A DNA stretch of 64,000 bases from JBJMHZ01 sp045807125. GTDB lineage: Bacteria > Actinomycetota > Actinomycetes > JAWWOL01. The notes under the pieces are model-generated. The model made no database searches. It was not told where the DNA came from and saw only the letters and a list, made by a program, of their open reading frames with translations. Position numbers and translations under genes: made by a program. This document shows positions 18,210-27,525 of the stretch, piece by piece. The stretch covers positions 1-64,000 of the forward strand of contig JBJMHZ010000013.1 in NCBI GenBank assembly GCA_045807125.1. Reading direction: 5' to 3'. How positions within the stretch are numbered: the stretch's first letter is position 1; every line of letters starts with the position of its first letter.

Positions 18210-19142
18210 ATGACCACGATCGAGGACCGCCCGGTCACCGGCGCCGCTACGGGGGCTGTCGCCGGCGCCGCCGTCCCGGCGGGCCAGGTCGTCGACCTGC
18301 CGGCCCCGGTCGTCGGGTCGCTGTCGCCGTCGCGAGCGGCCGACTTCATGAACTGCCCGCTGCTGTACAAGCTGCGGGTCATCGACCGGCTGCCAGAGCC
18401 GCCGAGCCCGGCGGCGGCCCGCGGCACCATGGTGCATGCGGTCCTGGAGCGATTGTTCGACCTGCCCGCGGCCGAGCGCACCCTCGCCGCCGCTGCCGAT
18501 CTGCTCGACCCCGCGTGGGACCGGCTGGTGGCCGAGGAGCCGGCGCTCGCCGACCTGGTCGCCGCCGACGACCCCGCGGCCAGGGCGGCGTGGCTCGCCG
18601 ACGCCCGCGAGCTGCTGGCCGGCTACTTCACCCTCGAGGACCCGCGCCGGCTCGAGCCGGCGCAGCGCGAGCACCGCGTCGAGGTCGTCATCGACGGCGG
18701 CCTCGTCCTGCGCGGCTACGTCGACCGCCTCGACGAGGCGCCCACCGGCGAGCTGCGGGTGGTCGACTACAAGACCGGCCGCGCCCCGGGCGAGTCGTTC
18801 GAGGCCAAGGCGCTGTTCCAGATGAAGTTCTACGCCCTCGTGCTCTGGCGCACGCGGGGTCGGGTGCCGCGCGAGCTGCGGCTGATCTACCTCGGCGACC
18901 GTGACATGCTGCGCTACTCCCCCACCGAGGACGAGCTGGTCGCGCTCGAGCGCAAGCTGCGCGCGCTGTGGGCCGCGATCGAGCGGGCGACCGCCACCGG
19001 CGACTGGCGGGCCCGGCCGGGCAAGCTCTGCGACTGGTGCGCGCACCGCCACGTCAACTGCACCGCGTTCCCCGTCGACGAGGAGCAACGAGCGGCTTAC
19101 GAGGCGTGGCGGGCCCGGCTCGCGCCGGCCGAGGACGGCTGA
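18210..19142 (+). CDS. RecB-family PD-(D/E)XK exonuclease with probable Fe-S cluster
   Basis: About 310 residues, starting at ATG 18210. The nuclease signature is seen as LRVVDYKTGR, with the preceding Asp in GYVDRLDE. A cysteine in FMNCPLLYKL together with C-x2-C-x7-C at the C-terminus (LCDWCAHRHVNC) matches the four-cysteine cluster that pins the nuclease domain in AddB-type enzymes. It is a stand-alone nuclease of a kind common in actinobacteria and probably acts in DNA repair. It is divergent from the protease gene. Confidence 0.9.
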   Translation: MTTIEDRPVTGAATGAVAGAAVPAGQVVDLPAPVVGSLSPSRAADFMNCPLLYKLRVIDRLPEPPSPAAARGTMVHAVLERLFDLPAAERTLAAAADLLDPAWDRLVAEEPALADLVAADDPAARAAWLADARELLAGYFTLEDPRRLEPAQREHRVEVVIDGGLVLRGYVDRLDEAPTGELRVVDYKTGRAPGESFEAKALFQMKFYALVLWRTRGRVPRELRLIYLGDRDMLRYSPTEDELVALERKLRALWAAIERATATGDWRARPGKLCDWCAHRHVNCTAFPVDEEQRAAYEAWRARLAPAEDG

Positions 19143-19275
19143 CCGGCCGACGGCCGCTCCTGCTTCCCCGGCAAACCAGTCGGCATGCGAAGCGCGGCGG
19201 CATTAGCGTGGGGTCGGGCGCCGCGGGGCTCTCGCGACTGCCCGGCGCCGTACCCCCGACCGCGAAAGGATCCCC

Positions 19276-20070
19276 GTGACCACTCCGGCTACCGGTTCGT
19301 CGGGCGCCGCCGCGGGCGCAAGCGCCACGGCGGAGGCAGCGGCGAGCGCCACGCACCTGACCAAGGTGTACGGCGCCGGCGACACCCGCGTCGTCGCCCT
19401 CGACGACGTCACGGTGACCCTCGCCCAGGGCGAGTACACCGCCATCATGGGGCCGTCCGGCTCCGGCAAGTCGACGCTCATGCACTGCCTGGCCGGCCTC
19501 GACGCGCCGACGAGCGGCGAGATACGCATCGGCTCGGTCGAGATCAGCCGGCTCGGCGACAAGGAGCTCACCCGGCTGCGTCGCGACGCGGTCGGGTTCG
19601 TCTTCCAGTCGTTCAACCTCGTGCCCACGCTGACCGCGATCGAGAACATCACGCTGCCGCTCGACATCGCCGGGCGCCGGCCCGACCAGGCCTGGCTCGA
19701 GTCGGTCGTCACGACCCTCGGCCTCGGCGACCGCCTGCGCCACAAGCCGTCCGAGCTCTCCGGCGGCCAGCAGCAGCGGGTCGCGTGCGCCAGGGCGCTC
19801 GTCGCGCGGCCGCAGATCGTGTTCGCCGACGAGCCGACCGGCAACCTCGACTCCCGCGCGAGCGCCGAGGTGCTGCAGTTCCTGCGCAGCGCGGTGAGCG
19901 AGATGGGCCAGACGGTGGTGATGGTCACCCACGACCCGGTCGCGTCGGCCTACGCCGACCGCATCCTCTTCCTCGCCGACGGGCGCATCGTCGACGAGAT
20001 GCGCGATCCCACCGCCGAGCGGGTCATCGACCGGCTCAAGCGCTTCGACGTCGCTGGGCAGGGCGGCTGA
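19276..20070 (+). CDS. ABC transporter ATP-binding protein (MacB/LolD-like)
   Basis: A 264-residue ATPase with a GTG start behind GAAAGGAT. Walker A is GPSGSGKST, the Q-loop is in FQSFNLVP, the signature is LSGGQQQRV, and Walker B with the D-loop is in FADEPTGNLD. The sequence is typical of MacB-type mechanotransmission ABC systems. The next gene, its FtsX-like permease, begins one base after the stop, so the pair is coupled. Confidence 0.95.
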   Translation: MTTPATGSSGAAAGASATAEAAASATHLTKVYGAGDTRVVALDDVTVTLAQGEYTAIMGPSGSGKSTLMHCLAGLDAPTSGEIRIGSVEISRLGDKELTRLRRDAVGFVFQSFNLVPTLTAIENITLPLDIAGRRPDQAWLESVVTTLGLGDRLRHKPSELSGGQQQRVACARALVARPQIVFADEPTGNLDSRASAEVLQFLRSAVSEMGQTVVMVTHDPVASAYADRILFLADGRIVDEMRDPTAERVIDRLKRFDVAGQGG

Positions 20071-20071
20071 G

Positions 20072-22621
20072 GTGCTCCGCGCAGCGCTGAAGAGCGTCAC
20101 CGCTCACAAGATCCGGCTCGCCCTCACGACCATCGCCGTCGTGCTCGGCGTCGGCTTCGTCGCGGGCACCTACCTGCTCACCGACACCCTCGACCGCAGC
20201 TTCACCACGCTGTTCGGCAACGTCTACCGCAACGTCGACGTCGCGGTGCGCGGCGTGGCGCACCTGCCCGGCGACACCGGCGGCGAGGCGCAGCGCGAGA
20301 CCGTGCCCGACGCGCTGCTGGCGAAGGTGCGTCAGGTGCCCGGGGTGGCTGAGGTGGAAGGGGCGGTGTCTGGCTACGCGCAGCTCGTCGACCCCGTCAC
20401 CCGCAAGCCGGTCAGCACGACCGGCGCGCCGACGCGCGGCGTCGCCTGGCACGGCGGGTCGAGCCTCTCGACGTCCACCATCGCCGCCGGGCGCGCCCCG
20501 CGAAGCGCCGGCGAGGTGGTCGTCGACAAGCACACCGTGACCGCGCACCACTGGCGGATCGGCCAGCGGGTGCTGGTCGTGACCCGCAGCGGCGTCCACG
20601 ACGAGCAACTCGTCGGCACGTTCGAGCTTGCCGGCAGCGACACGCTCGGTGGCGCCACGATCACCGCGTTCGACCCGACGACCGCCCAGCGCTACCTGGG
20701 GCGGGCCGGCCGCTACGACATGCTCGAGATCGCCGCGACCGGCACCACGCCCGACCAGCTGCGGCAGCGGATCGCCGCGGTGCTGCCCAGCGGCTACGAG
20801 GCGATCACCGGCAAGCAGCTGGTCGACGAGACGTCGAACGACATCGAGCGGGGCATCGGCTTCCTCAACACGGCGCTGCTCGTCTTCGCCGGGATCGCGC
20901 TGTTCGTCGGCACCTTCATCATCTTCAACACCTTCTCGATGCTCGTCGCGCAGCGCACCCGCGAGCTCGCGCTGTACCGGGCGCTCGGCGCGAGCCGGGG
21001 CCAGGTCACCCGCAACGTGCTGACCGAGGCCACGGTCACCGGCGTCGTCGCCTCGACGATCGGGCTCGGCTTCGGCTTCCTCGTCGCGCTGGCGCTGCAG
21101 GCGATCCTCGGCAAGCTGGTCGGCCTGCCAGGCGGTTCGCTCGTGCTGCGCCCCCGTACGGTGGTCGCCGCCTACGCCGTCGGCATCGTGGTCACCGTCG
21201 TCGCCGCCTACTTCCCGGCCAGGCGCGCGTCGCGCATCCCGCCGGTGGCCGCCATGCGCGACGACGTCGCGCTCCCCCAGCGGTCGCTGCGGTTCCGGGC
21301 GCTGGCCGGCACGGCCCTCGCGCTGCTCGGCGCCGTCCTGCTGGTGGCCGGCCTCGCCGGCGTCTCGTCCGGCGCGTGGCTCATCGGTGGCGGCGCGGCG
21401 GGCGTCTTCCTCGGCGTCGCGACGCTCGCCCCGTTCATCAGCCGCCCGGTCGTCGGCGCGCTCGGGGCGCCGCTGCCGCGGCTGTTCGGCCTGCCCGGCA
21501 AGCTCGGCAGGGAGAACGCGCTGCGCAGCCCGCGCCGCACCGCCGCGACGGCCAGCGCGCTGATGATCGGCGTCGCGCTGGTGTCGGCGATGGCGACGCT
21601 CGGCTCGTCGTTCGTCGCGTCGACCGATCGGTTGGTGGACAAGAGCGTCGGGGCCGACCTCATCGTCACGACGGTCGGCAACAGCGGTGGCCAGGAGGGC
21701 GGCCTGCCGCTCGACGTCGCGCCGCGGATCGGTGCCGTGCCCGGCGTCACCGACGTGGTCGAGGTGCGCGGCGGCTCGGTCTCCGTCGCCGGCAAGCAGA
21801 CGTTCGTGCTCGGCATCTCGCCGCAGGGCGGCCCGCAGTCGCTCGCGCTGCTCGCGGTGAGCGGCGACCTCAATTCGATCGCCAGGGGCGAGCTGGCCGT
21901 CGGCAAGGACGAGGCCGATGCCCACCACTGGCGGGTCGGGCAGCAGGTGCCGGTCACCTTCGGCCGCACCGGCAGCGGGCAGCTGACCATCGGGGCGATC
22001 TACCAGAAGTCCCAGGTGGCCGGCGGCTACGTCCTCGGGCTCGGCACGTTCGAGCGCCGCTTCGGCGGCACCCAGCTCGACCAGCTGCTGCTCGTGGACG
22101 TCTCGCACTCGGCAGACGCGGCCGCCGTGCGCCGGCAGGTCGACGCGGCCACCGCGTCCCTGCCGACCGTCAAGGTGCAGGACCAGAGCGAGTACAAGGC
22201 CTCGGTGCGCAAGCAGGTGAGCCAGTTCCTCAACTTCATCTACGCGCTGCTCGCCATGTCGATCATCGTGGCGGCGCTCGGCATCGTGAACACGCTGGCC
22301 CTGTCGGTCTTCGAGCGCACCCGCGAGCTGGGCCTGCTGCGGGCCGTCGGGCTCTCGCGGCGCCAGCTCCGGCGGGCGATCCGCCTGGAGTCGACGGTCA
22401 TCGCGCTCTTCGGCGCGCTGCTCGGCATCGCGCTCGGCCTGGTCTTCGGGTGGGCCATGCAGCGGGCGCTCGCCGACCAGGGCGTCGAGGTGCTGTCGTT
22501 CCCGATCGCCACGCTGGTCACCGCGTTCATCGCGGCAGGGGTGGTCGGCGTGCTCGCCGCGGCGTGGCCGGCGTTCCGGGCCGGGCGGATGAACGTGCTG
22601 CGCGCCATCGCGACCGAGTAG
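20072..22621 (+). CDS. FtsX-like ABC transporter permease (duplicated)
   Basis: An 849-residue membrane protein with two FtsX-type modules: an N-terminal helix plus extracellular domain and FtsX helices (about 265-395), then a second copy with FtsX helices at the C-terminus (about 720-845). The shared FERTRELGLLRAVGL and AQRTRELALYRALGA segments mark the coupling helices. It works with the preceding ATPase, probably moving lipids, peptides or antibiotics outward, or acting as a mechanical transducer. Substrate unknown. Confidence 0.92.
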   Translation: MLRAALKSVTAHKIRLALTTIAVVLGVGFVAGTYLLTDTLDRSFTTLFGNVYRNVDVAVRGVAHLPGDTGGEAQRETVPDALLAKVRQVPGVAEVEGAVSGYAQLVDPVTRKPVSTTGAPTRGVAWHGGSSLSTSTIAAGRAPRSAGEVVVDKHTVTAHHWRIGQRVLVVTRSGVHDEQLVGTFELAGSDTLGGATITAFDPTTAQRYLGRAGRYDMLEIAATGTTPDQLRQRIAAVLPSGYEAITGKQLVDETSNDIERGIGFLNTALLVFAGIALFVGTFIIFNTFSMLVAQRTRELALYRALGASRGQVTRNVLTEATVTGVVASTIGLGFGFLVALALQAILGKLVGLPGGSLVLRPRTVVAAYAVGIVVTVVAAYFPARRASRIPPVAAMRDDVALPQRSLRFRALAGTALALLGAVLLVAGLAGVSSGAWLIGGGAAGVFLGVATLAPFISRPVVGALGAPLPRLFGLPGKLGRENALRSPRRTAATASALMIGVALVSAMATLGSSFVASTDRLVDKSVGADLIVTTVGNSGGQEGGLPLDVAPRIGAVPGVTDVVEVRGGSVSVAGKQTFVLGISPQGGPQSLALLAVSGDLNSIARGELAVGKDEADAHHWRVGQQVPVTFGRTGSGQLTIGAIYQKSQVAGGYVLGLGTFERRFGGTQLDQLLLVDVSHSADAAAVRRQVDAATASLPTVKVQDQSEYKASVRKQVSQFLNFIYALLAMSIIVAALGIVNTLALSVFERTRELGLLRAVGLSRRQLRRAIRLESTVIALFGALLGIALGLVFGWAMQRALADQGVEVLSFPIATLVTAFIAAGVVGVLAAAWPAFRAGRMNVLRAIATE

Positions 22622-22628
22622 CCGCGCG

Positions 22629-23327
22629 TCAGCCGGCCGCGCGCAGCCGGGCCGGCAGGTCGAGCAGCCAGTCGAGCTCGACGTCCTCGAGCGAGGTCAG
22701 CACCGGCCGGTCGGGCGCGGCCTCGATCGGCGCGAGGTCGGGGACGGCCACCACGATGCAGCCGGCCGCCTCGCCCGAGCGGACGCCCGACCACGAGTCC
22801 TCGAGGACGACGCACCGCTGCGGCGGGACGCCGAGCCGGGCGGCCGCGGTGAGGTAGGGCTCGGGGTGCGGCTTGGTGCGGGTCACCTCGTCGCCGGCGA
22901 CGGTGACCGCGAACCGCGACGCGCCCAGCTCGTCGAGAACCGCGTCGACGAGGACGCGGTAGGACGACGAGACGAGCGCGAGCGGCACGCCGGCGTCCCG
23001 CAGCTCGTCGAGCAGCCGCAGGGCTCCCGGCCGCAGCGGCAGCGCGCCCCTGAACAGCTCGGCCATCCTGGTGAGCATCCACTGGGCCACCTCGGCCGGG
23101 TCCTCGCCCTCGGCGCCGAAGTGCGCGAGCATCCGGGGCACCGCCTCGGTCAGCGACGTGCCGAGGATCGCCTGCTTCAGCTCCAGGCTCCACTCGCTCC
23201 CGTGCCGCTGCGCCAGCTCGGTCTCGGCGACCGTCCACACCGGCTCGGAGTCGACGAGCAGCCCGTCCATGTCGAACAGCACGGCGGCCAGTCGGGGCGT
23301 ACGGACGCGATCGCCGTTCGACGTCAT
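22629..23327 (-). CDS. HAD-superfamily phosphatase (phosphoglucomutase-like subfamily)
   Basis: A 232-residue hydrolase. The start is the ATG at 23327, supported by GAGGGAC upstream; a much longer open frame exists, but it runs antisense through metH. Motif I is LFDMDGLLVDSEPV, motif II is in LALVSSSYR, and motifs III/IV are in TKPHPEPYL and VLEDSWSGV. It belongs to the subgroup with an alpha-helical cap (beta-phosphoglucomutase and related phosphatases). It lies eight bases after metH and is probably co-transcribed; substrate unknown. Confidence 0.9.
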   Translation of the reverse strand: MTSNGDRVRTPRLAAVLFDMDGLLVDSEPVWTVAETELAQRHGSEWSLELKQAILGTSLTEAVPRMLAHFGAEGEDPAEVAQWMLTRMAELFRGALPLRPGALRLLDELRDAGVPLALVSSSYRVLVDAVLDELGASRFAVTVAGDEVTRTKPHPEPYLTAAARLGVPPQRCVVLEDSWSGVRSGEAAGCIVVAVPDLAPIEAAPDRPVLTSLEDVELDWLLDLPARLRAAG

Positions 23328-23335
23328 GCGGTCCC

Positions 23336-26300
23336 TCACGAGGCGTTGAAGTACTTCGCCTCGGGATGGTGCACGACGATCGCATCGGTCGACTGCTCGG
23401 GGTGCAGCTGGTGCTCCTCCGAGAGCGTCACCCCGATGCGCTCCGGCCGCAGCAGCGCGACGAGCTTGGCGCGGTCCTCCAGGTCGGGGCAGGCGGGATA
23501 GCCGAACGAGTAGCGGGAGCCGCGGTAGGCCTGGTGCGCGAGGATCTCGGACAGCTCGGGCGCGTCGGCACCGGCGAGGCCGAGCTCCTCCCTGACCCGC
23601 CCGTGCCAGTGCTCGGCGAGCGCCTCGGTGAGCTGCACCGACAGGCCGTGCAGCTCCAGGTAGTCGCGGTAGGCGTTGCGGGCGAACAGCTCCCCGGTCA
23701 CCTCGCTGATCCGCGAGCCGACGGTCACCAGCTGGAAGGCGACGACGTCGACCTCGCCGGACTCGGCCGGCCGGAAGAAGTCGGACAGGCACAGGTGCCG
23801 GTCGCGCCGCTGCCGCGGGAAGGTGAAGCGGCACCGCTCGGCGCCCCGCTCGTCGAGGACGATCAGGTCGTCGCCCTTGCTCACGCACGGGAAGTAGCCG
23901 TAGACGACAGCGGCCTCCAGCAGGCGCTCGCTCGCGAGCCGCTCCAGCCAGGCGCGCAGCCTGGGCCGGCCCTCGGTCTCGACGAGCTCCTCGTACGACC
24001 GGCCCTGCTGGCCGCGGCCGGGGCGCAGCCCCCACTGCCCCATGAACGTCGCCCGCTCGTCGAGCATCGCCGCGTAGTCGGCCAGCGGGATGCCCTTGAT
24101 CACCCGGTCGCCCCAGAACGGCGGGGCCGGCACCGGCACGTCGGTCGCGACGTCCGAGCGGTCGGGCGGCGGCTGCTCCGACCCTGCGTCGCGGTCGCGG
24201 GCGCGCACCCGGCGAGCCCGCAGCTCGGGCAGCCGCGCGCCGGGCACCCCGCGCTTGACGGCCATGACCGCGTCCATGAGCCGCAGGCCCTCGAACGCGT
24301 CGCGCGCGTAGCGCACCTCGCCGTCGAAGAGGTCGGCGAGATCCTCCTCCACGTACGCGCGCGTGAGCGCGGCGCCGCCGAGCAGGACGGGCCACCGGCG
24401 AGCCAGCCCGCGCGAGCCCATCTCGAGCAGGTTGTCGCGCATCACCACGGTCGACTTGACCAGCAGCCCGGACATGCCGATGGCGTCGGCGCCGTGCTCG
24501 TCGGCGGCCTGGATGATGGCCGACACCGGCTGCTTGATGCCGAGGTTGACGACCGTGTAGCCGTTGTTCGACAGGATGATGTCGACGAGGTTCTTGCCGA
24601 TGTCGTGCACGTCGCCCTTGACCGTCGCGAGGACGATCGTGCCCTTGCCCTGGGCGTCGGACTTCTCCATGTGCGGCTCGAGGTAGGCGACCGCCCGCTT
24701 CATCACCTCCGCCGACTGCAGGACGAAGGGCAGCTGCATCTCGCCCGCGCCGAACAGGTCGCCGACGACCTTCATGCCGGCCAGCAGGTGGTCGTTGACG
24801 ATCTCGAGCGCCGGCCGGGTCGCCAGCGCCGCGTCGAGGTCGGCCTCCAGCCCGCTGCGCTCGCCGTCGATGATGCGCCGCTCCAGGCGCTCGCCGAGCG
24901 GCAGCGCGGCCAGCTCCTCGGCGCGAGACTGCCGGGCCGACGCCACGTCGACGCCCTCGAAGAGCTGGAGGAACCGCTGCAGCGGGTCGTACCCCTCGCG
25001 TCGGCGGTCGTGCACCAGGTCGAGCGCGACCTCGCGCTGCTCGTCGGGGATGCGCGCGGTCGGCACGATCTTCGAGGCGTGCACGATGGCCGAGTCGAGG
25101 CCCGCCTTCGTGCACTCGGCGAGGAAGACCGAGTTGAGCACGACCCGCGCGGCCGGCGACAGGCCGAAGGACACGTTGGAGACGCCGAGCGTCGTCTGCA
25201 CGTCGGGCCAGCGGGTCTTCACCTCGCGGATGGCCTCGATCGTCTCGATCGCGTCGCGGCGGGTCTCCTCCTGCCCGGTCGCGATGGGGAACGTGAGGCA
25301 GTCGATGAGGATGTCGCCGGGCTGCAGGCCCCAGGTGCCGGTGAGGTCCTCGATGAGCCGCTCGGCGACCGCGACCTTCCACTCGCGGGTGCGGGCCTGG
25401 CCCCGCTCGTCGATGGTGAGGGCCACCACGGCGGCGCCGTGCTCCGAGACGATCGGCATCACCCGCGCGTAGCGCGAGCCCGGCCCGTCGCCGTCCTCGT
25501 AGTTGACCGAGTTGACGACGCCGCGGCCGGCCAGCATCTCCAGCCCGGCCTCCACGATCTCCGGCTCGGTCGAGTCGATGACGAGCGGCAGCGTCGAGGC
25601 GGTCGCGAAGCGCCCGGCGATCTCGCGCATGTCGGCGACGCCGTCGCGGCCGACGTAGTCGACGCAGACGTCGAGCAGGTGCGCGCCGTCCCGCGTCTGG
25701 TCGCGGGCGATCTCGACGCAGTCGTCCCACCGACCGGCGAGCATCGCCTCGCGGAACGCCTTGGAGCCGTTGGCGTTGGTGCGCTCGCCGATCACGAGGA
25801 ACGACGTGTCCTGGCGGAACGGCACGCTCTGGTAGAGCGACGCGCTCGCCGCCTCGGGACGGACCCGGCGCGCCCGTACGGCGGTGCCGCGCACCCGGTC
25901 GACGACGTGGCGGATGTGCTCGGGCGTCGTGCCGCAGCAGCCGCCCACCAGGGAGACGCCGTGCTCGGAGACGAAGGTCTCGTGCGCCGCGGCCAGCTCC
26001 TCGGGCTGGAGCGGGTAGCGGGCGCCGTCGGCGCTGATCTCCGGCAGGCCGGCGTTGGGCATGCACGAGAGCAGGGCGCCGGCGTGCTTGGCCAGGTAGC
26101 GCAGGTGCTCGCTCATCTCCGCCGGCCCGGTGGCGCAGTTGAGCCCGATCACGTCGATCCGCAGCGGCGCCAGCGCGGTCAGCGCGGCCCCGATCTCCGA
26201 GCCGAGCAGCATGGTGCCCGTCGTCTCGATGGTCACCTGCGCCATCAGCGGCACCCGCCGGCCGAGGCTCGCCATCGCCCGGTTGGCGCCGATGAGCGCG

Positions 26301-26902
26301 GCCCGCGCCTGCAGCAGGTCCTGCGAGGTCTCGACGAGCACCGCGTCGGCGCCGCCGGCGAGCAGCCCGTCGACCTCGGCCTGGTAGGCGTCGCGCAGCT
26401 CGGCGAACGGCACGTGGCCGAGGGTGGGCAGCTTGGTGCCCGGGCCCACCGAGCCGATCACCCAGCGCGGCCGGTCGGGCGTGCTGACGTCGGCGGCGAC
26501 CTCGGCCGCGAGCCGCGCACCGGCCTCCGCGAGCTCGCGGACCCGGTGGGCGATGCCGTACTCGCCGAGGTTGCCGAGGTTGGCGCCGAAGGTGTTGGTC
26601 TCGACCGCGTCGCAACCGACGTCGAAGTACGCGGCGTGGATCGCCCGCACGACGTCCGGCCGGGTCACGTTGAGGATCTCGTTGCACCCCTCGAGGCCCT
26701 CGAAGTCGTCGAGGGTGAGGTCGGCAGCCTGCAGCATCGTCCCCATCGCTCCGTCGGCGACGACGACGCGCTCCCGCATGGCCAGCAGGAGCTGCTCGGG
26801 GCGGCCGCCGGACCGTGAGCCGGACGGTGCGCCGGAGGAGGGGGTCGGCAAGGGGGGGCCGGGCACGCTGCCACCGTACGTGCCGGCGCCCGCGCGCTCC
26901 AC
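23336..26902 (-). CDS. metH: Cobalamin-dependent methionine synthase MetH
   Basis: About 1188 residues in the family order: homocysteine domain (VVVADGAMGTM; zinc ligands in VIGLNCATGP and VGGCCGTTPEH), pterin domain (GERTNANGSKAFREAM), B12-cap and cobalamin domain with the axial His in DVHDIGKNL, and the reactivation domain (about 860-1188). It transfers the methyl group of methyl-tetrahydrofolate to homocysteine. The first GTG (26902) gives an N-terminus about 25 residues longer than usual; GTG 26866 is an alternative. No cobalamin riboswitch fits in the 69 bases between it and the divergent usp gene. Confidence 0.95.
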   Translation of the reverse strand: MERAGAGTYGGSVPGPPLPTPSSGAPSGSRSGGRPEQLLLAMRERVVVADGAMGTMLQAADLTLDDFEGLEGCNEILNVTRPDVVRAIHAAYFDVGCDAVETNTFGANLGNLGEYGIAHRVRELAEAGARLAAEVAADVSTPDRPRWVIGSVGPGTKLPTLGHVPFAELRDAYQAEVDGLLAGGADAVLVETSQDLLQARAALIGANRAMASLGRRVPLMAQVTIETTGTMLLGSEIGAALTALAPLRIDVIGLNCATGPAEMSEHLRYLAKHAGALLSCMPNAGLPEISADGARYPLQPEELAAAHETFVSEHGVSLVGGCCGTTPEHIRHVVDRVRGTAVRARRVRPEAASASLYQSVPFRQDTSFLVIGERTNANGSKAFREAMLAGRWDDCVEIARDQTRDGAHLLDVCVDYVGRDGVADMREIAGRFATASTLPLVIDSTEPEIVEAGLEMLAGRGVVNSVNYEDGDGPGSRYARVMPIVSEHGAAVVALTIDERGQARTREWKVAVAERLIEDLTGTWGLQPGDILIDCLTFPIATGQEETRRDAIETIEAIREVKTRWPDVQTTLGVSNVSFGLSPAARVVLNSVFLAECTKAGLDSAIVHASKIVPTARIPDEQREVALDLVHDRRREGYDPLQRFLQLFEGVDVASARQSRAEELAALPLGERLERRIIDGERSGLEADLDAALATRPALEIVNDHLLAGMKVVGDLFGAGEMQLPFVLQSAEVMKRAVAYLEPHMEKSDAQGKGTIVLATVKGDVHDIGKNLVDIILSNNGYTVVNLGIKQPVSAIIQAADEHGADAIGMSGLLVKSTVVMRDNLLEMGSRGLARRWPVLLGGAALTRAYVEEDLADLFDGEVRYARDAFEGLRLMDAVMAVKRGVPGARLPELRARRVRARDRDAGSEQPPPDRSDVATDVPVPAPPFWGDRVIKGIPLADYAAMLDERATFMGQWGLRPGRGQQGRSYEELVETEGRPRLRAWLERLASERLLEAAVVYGYFPCVSKGDDLIVLDERGAERCRFTFPRQRRDRHLCLSDFFRPAESGEVDVVAFQLVTVGSRISEVTGELFARNAYRDYLELHGLSVQLTEALAEHWHGRVREELGLAGADAPELSEILAHQAYRGSRYSFGYPACPDLEDRAKLVALLRPERIGVTLSEEHQLHPEQSTDAIVVHHPEAKYFNAS

Positions 26903-26971
26903 CCGTTACCGCTATGTGAGACGTGCGTTGTAGGGGTGCCGAGCAGCGCTCTACCCCCAAGGAGGTGGCCG

Positions 26972-27430
26972 GTGGGCAGCTACCGCACCGTGCTCGTCGG
27001 GACCGACGGCTCCGAGTCGTCGTACCGGGCGGTCGACCGCGCCGCCGGCGTGGCCCAGGCGACCGGCGCCACGCTCGTGCTCGTCTCGGCGTACCGGCCG
27101 TTGCAGCCCCGCGAGCTGCGGCTCGCGACCGACGTGCTCGGCGACGAGGCGTACAAGGTCACCGGCGCGACGCCGGCCGAGGACGCGCTGCGCGCCGCCG
27201 CCGACCGGGCCAGGGCGGCCGGCGCGTCGGCCATCCAGTGCATGGCGGTCGAGGGCGACCCCGTCGAGGTGATCCTCGAGATGGCCGACGGCACCGACGC
27301 GGAGCTGGTCGTCGTGGGCGACAGGGGGCTCAACAGCCTCGTCGACCGGCTGCTCGGCTCGGTGCCGTCGAGCGTCGCCCACCGGGCCCGCTGCGACGTG
27401 CTCGTCACCAGGACCACCGCCGGTCGCTAG
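26972..27430 (+). CDS. Universal stress protein (UspA family)
   Basis: A 152-residue protein starting at GTG 26972 behind the very strong site AAGGAGGTGGCC. It begins with a Usp strand (YRTVLVGTDGSESSYRAVDR) and keeps the ATP-binding pattern G-x2-G-x9-GS in GDRGLNSLVDRLLGSVPSS, so it is predicted to bind ATP. Divergent from metH. Such proteins act as stress or dormancy modulators; no partner is evident. Confidence 0.92.
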   Translation: MGSYRTVLVGTDGSESSYRAVDRAAGVAQATGATLVLVSAYRPLQPRELRLATDVLGDEAYKVTGATPAEDALRAAADRARAAGASAIQCMAVEGDPVEVILEMADGTDAELVVVGDRGLNSLVDRLLGSVPSSVAHRARCDVLVTRTTAGR

Positions 27431-27525
27431 CCCGCCGGCTTGCGACCCGGGGCCTCGTCGGCTGCGCGCTAGGCTGGTGCCGCTGCGCACGAGATCGACC
27501 ACCAGACGAGCGAGGGAGGGCCGGC

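Noticed and set aside
22629..26960. A 1443-residue minus-strand frame covering HAD and metH
   Set aside because: Only its last 232 codons are a gene; the rest is Arg/Ala-rich antisense-type translation through metH in another frame.
26903..26971. Cobalamin riboswitch upstream of metH
   Set aside because: The gap is too short and no B12-box-like sequence was seen.
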